Below, piece after piece: positions 62,908-64,000 of a stretch of 64,000 nt of DNA. A program made the translations under genes and the position numbers. The notes below the pieces were generated by a model. It did no database searches. It worked only from the letters and a program-made list of their open reading frames with translations, and had not been told where the DNA came from. The stretch is from Parasutterella muris. GTDB lineage: Bacteria > Pseudomonadota > Gammaproteobacteria > Burkholderiales > Burkholderiaceae_F. The stretch is taken from contig NZ_CALPCV010000004.1 in the NCBI RefSeq assembly GCF_943193095.1, forward strand, positions 62,001 through 126,000, given 5' to 3'. Numbering within the stretch: the first letter of the stretch is position 1; each line of letters starts with the position of its first letter.

Positions 62908-62936
62908 AAGGCCGCCAATTTGGCGGCCTTTTGCTT
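62908..62936 (+). terminator. Intrinsic terminator of the P-type ATPase gene
   Basis: AAGGCCGCCAA-T-TTGGCGGCCTT, followed by TTGCTT; likely bidirectional with the minus-strand gene that ends at 62950. Confidence 0.85.
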
Positions 62937-62949
62937 AGACGGAAATCAA

Positions 62950-63414
62950 TCAGAGTTCGCCGATACGCGCCATTCTGATCTGATTGCGGATCCAGGAGGA
63001 GCCGCCAAGCAGCTTGAGCTTGTCCTTTTCTTCCTGTCTTAAAAGAATTGTCGTTCTGACAAGCGGTTTGTCATCGAGCGCCGGACGGCCTCTTTTGGCA
63101 ATTGCCCACTGCAGAGATAAAGAGCTTTCCAAGTCTCCTTTGTTCTCCTCTTCTCTGTGGAGGAAAGCCGCCAATCGAAGAATGTCGTCTTTCAGCTGAA
63201 CCAGAGCGTCTTTGAAGTTCTCATTTTCTTTGGTTGTGTTGGAGGGAACATCGATCGGGAAAATTTCTTTCTCAGTTACCTTGGCGGATCCGAAGCAGCC
63301 GGCCTGTGTAAAGAAATAGGCATAGTAGAAACGGTCCTCACCGATATAGTCATTGTCATTGCGGCGAAGTTCGACTCGGACGTCGACGATGTTTTTCTTG
63401 AGCGTTACAGTCAT
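62950..63414 (-). CDS. Uncharacterised protein with C-terminal GGSSWIR domain
   Basis: A 154-residue protein. The N-terminal ~95 residues (VRVELRRNDNDYIGEDRFYYAYFFTQAG and an acidic helical stretch) are unrecognised. The C-terminal ~45 residues, GRPALDDKPLVRTTILLRQE then KLKLLGGSSWIRNQIRMAR, match the N-terminal domain of the S24-like protein at 58341-58970. This suggests a shared small DNA- or protein-binding module. A strong AAGGAGG precedes the ATG at 63414. Function unknown. Confidence 0.75.
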   Translation of the reverse strand: MTVTLKKNIVDVRVELRRNDNDYIGEDRFYYAYFFTQAGCFGSAKVTEKEIFPIDVPSNTTKENENFKDALVQLKDDILRLAAFLHREEENKGDLESSLSLQWAIAKRGRPALDDKPLVRTTILLRQEEKDKLKLLGGSSWIRNQIRMARIGEL

Positions 63415-63611
63415 GATGTGAACCTCCTTACGTGTTCAGTCAGTAATTTGATATGTACATAATAATATTGTCCATATTAAAATGAAATAGATATGTATTT
63501 AAATAACGTATTTAAATGTAAATTTAGTACTTATTCCGTGCGCACGATTTCAGCAGTGAAAGAGAAAAGTATTTAGAATTCACGGGTTAAAGGATAAACC
63601 GAGCATATTGA

Positions 63612-64000
63612 ATGGCACAGTTGACAGCGGCACCGATGGAAGGTTTGACCGGTGCGGTATACCGAAAGCTTCATCACCGATTTTTTGGCGGTGCGGATGC
63701 CTATTACATTCCCTTTGTAACGCCGACCGTAGAGCCGAAATTTACCGATCGGCAGTTAAGGGAGCTGGCACCTGAAGTCAACAGTGGTATTCCGGTGGTT
63801 CCCCAGCTCCTTTCCAATCGCTCGGCGGACTTCATTTGGGCTGCTAAAGCGCTCGGCGAGATGGGCTACTCTGAAGTCAATCTCAACCTCGGCTGCCCCG
63901 CAGGCACAGTTGTCGCTAAGGGCAAAGGCAGCGGTTTTCTGAAAGATCTTTACGGATTGGAAAAATTTCTGGATGAGGTCTTTAGCGCCGATATCCCTGT
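63612..64000 (+). CDS. tRNA-dihydrouridine synthase, N-terminal part (runs off window)
   Basis: Open from ATG 63612 to the window edge (129 residues seen). MAQLTAAPMEGLTGAVYRKLHHRFFG and VPQLLSNRSADFIWAAKAL lead to the signature NLNLGCPAGTVVAKGKGSG, with the catalytic Cys, typical of Dus enzymes that reduce uridines in the tRNA D-loop using FMN. The DusA/B/C subtype cannot be told from this part. Confidence 0.88.
   Translation, partial: MAQLTAAPMEGLTGAVYRKLHHRFFGGADAYYIPFVTPTVEPKFTDRQLRELAPEVNSGIPVVPQLLSNRSADFIWAAKALGEMGYSEVNLNLGCPAGTVVAKGKGSGFLKDLYGLEKFLDEVFSADIP

Overview
The window looks like chromosome of a gut-type betaproteobacterium of the Burkholderiales/Sutterellaceae, most like Parasutterella. 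That placement is an inference. It rests on moderate GC, gram-negative envelope genes (TonB-dependent receptor, an autotransporter with an extended signal peptide, entericidins), many anaerobic-respiration parts (Tat flavoprotein reductase, tetraheme cytochrome, MoaA, FdhD) and a dicarboxylate/amino-acid diet (asparaginase, isoaspartyl dipeptidase, DAACS carrier, malic enzyme, PutP) with no sugar catabolism visible.

Layout. 1-6.9 kb: one apparent operon with an outer-membrane TonB receptor, a complete ECF importer (S, T and fused AA subunits), a HutX-type haem carrier, a flavodoxin, and ExbB/ExbD/TonB, then NikR. 7.6-12.4 kb: a Ca/Na antiporter, tRNA-Ser with a short copy of its 3' end nearby, a Tat-exported M20 peptidase, a decayed tail-fibre-like gene and two entericidin lipoproteins. 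12.9-17.2 kb: a giant autotransporter split by a frameshift. 17.5-30.7 kb: putP, moaA, rarA, serS, asparaginase, ferredoxin-nitroreductase, ilvD, an NlpC/P60 lipoprotein, a frameshifted sirtuin and a WYL regulator. 31.6-36 kb: a sensor kinase and response regulator divergent from a Tat flavoprotein and a tetraheme cytochrome c. 36.3-43.4 kb: DUF3737/cupin pair, yjiH-yjiG-iadA, DAACS transporter, small hydrophobic ORF, Bcp, AbrB-like protein. 43.5-57.5 kb: membrane protein, dCMP deaminase, repeat protein, HAD phosphatase/RNase G, DUF2868/GTPase pair, malic enzyme, TRIC-like channel, GRYxG-repeat protein, M20 amidohydrolase, Usp. 57.5-64 kb: fdhD, an S24-fold protein without its catalytic residues, a DnaQ-like exonuclease, and a MerR regulator divergent from a Zn/Cd P-type ATPase with a His/Cys-rich repeat. 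A second gene sharing the S24 protein's GGSSWIR domain and a partial Dus end the window.

The most interesting systems are: (1) the TonB receptor/ECF/HutX/flavodoxin operon, a plausible haem route that uses an ECF importer instead of HutBCD; (2) the two-component/flavoprotein/tetraheme respiratory module, whose reductase seems to lack the fumarate-binding residues; (3) two regulator-like genes sharing a GGSSWIR domain, one fused to an S24 fold lacking both catalytic residues; and (4) three copies of a ~20-bp motif spaced exactly 93 bp apart between moaA and rarA. Two genes (autotransporter, sirtuin) carry single frameshifts that could be real or sequence errors.
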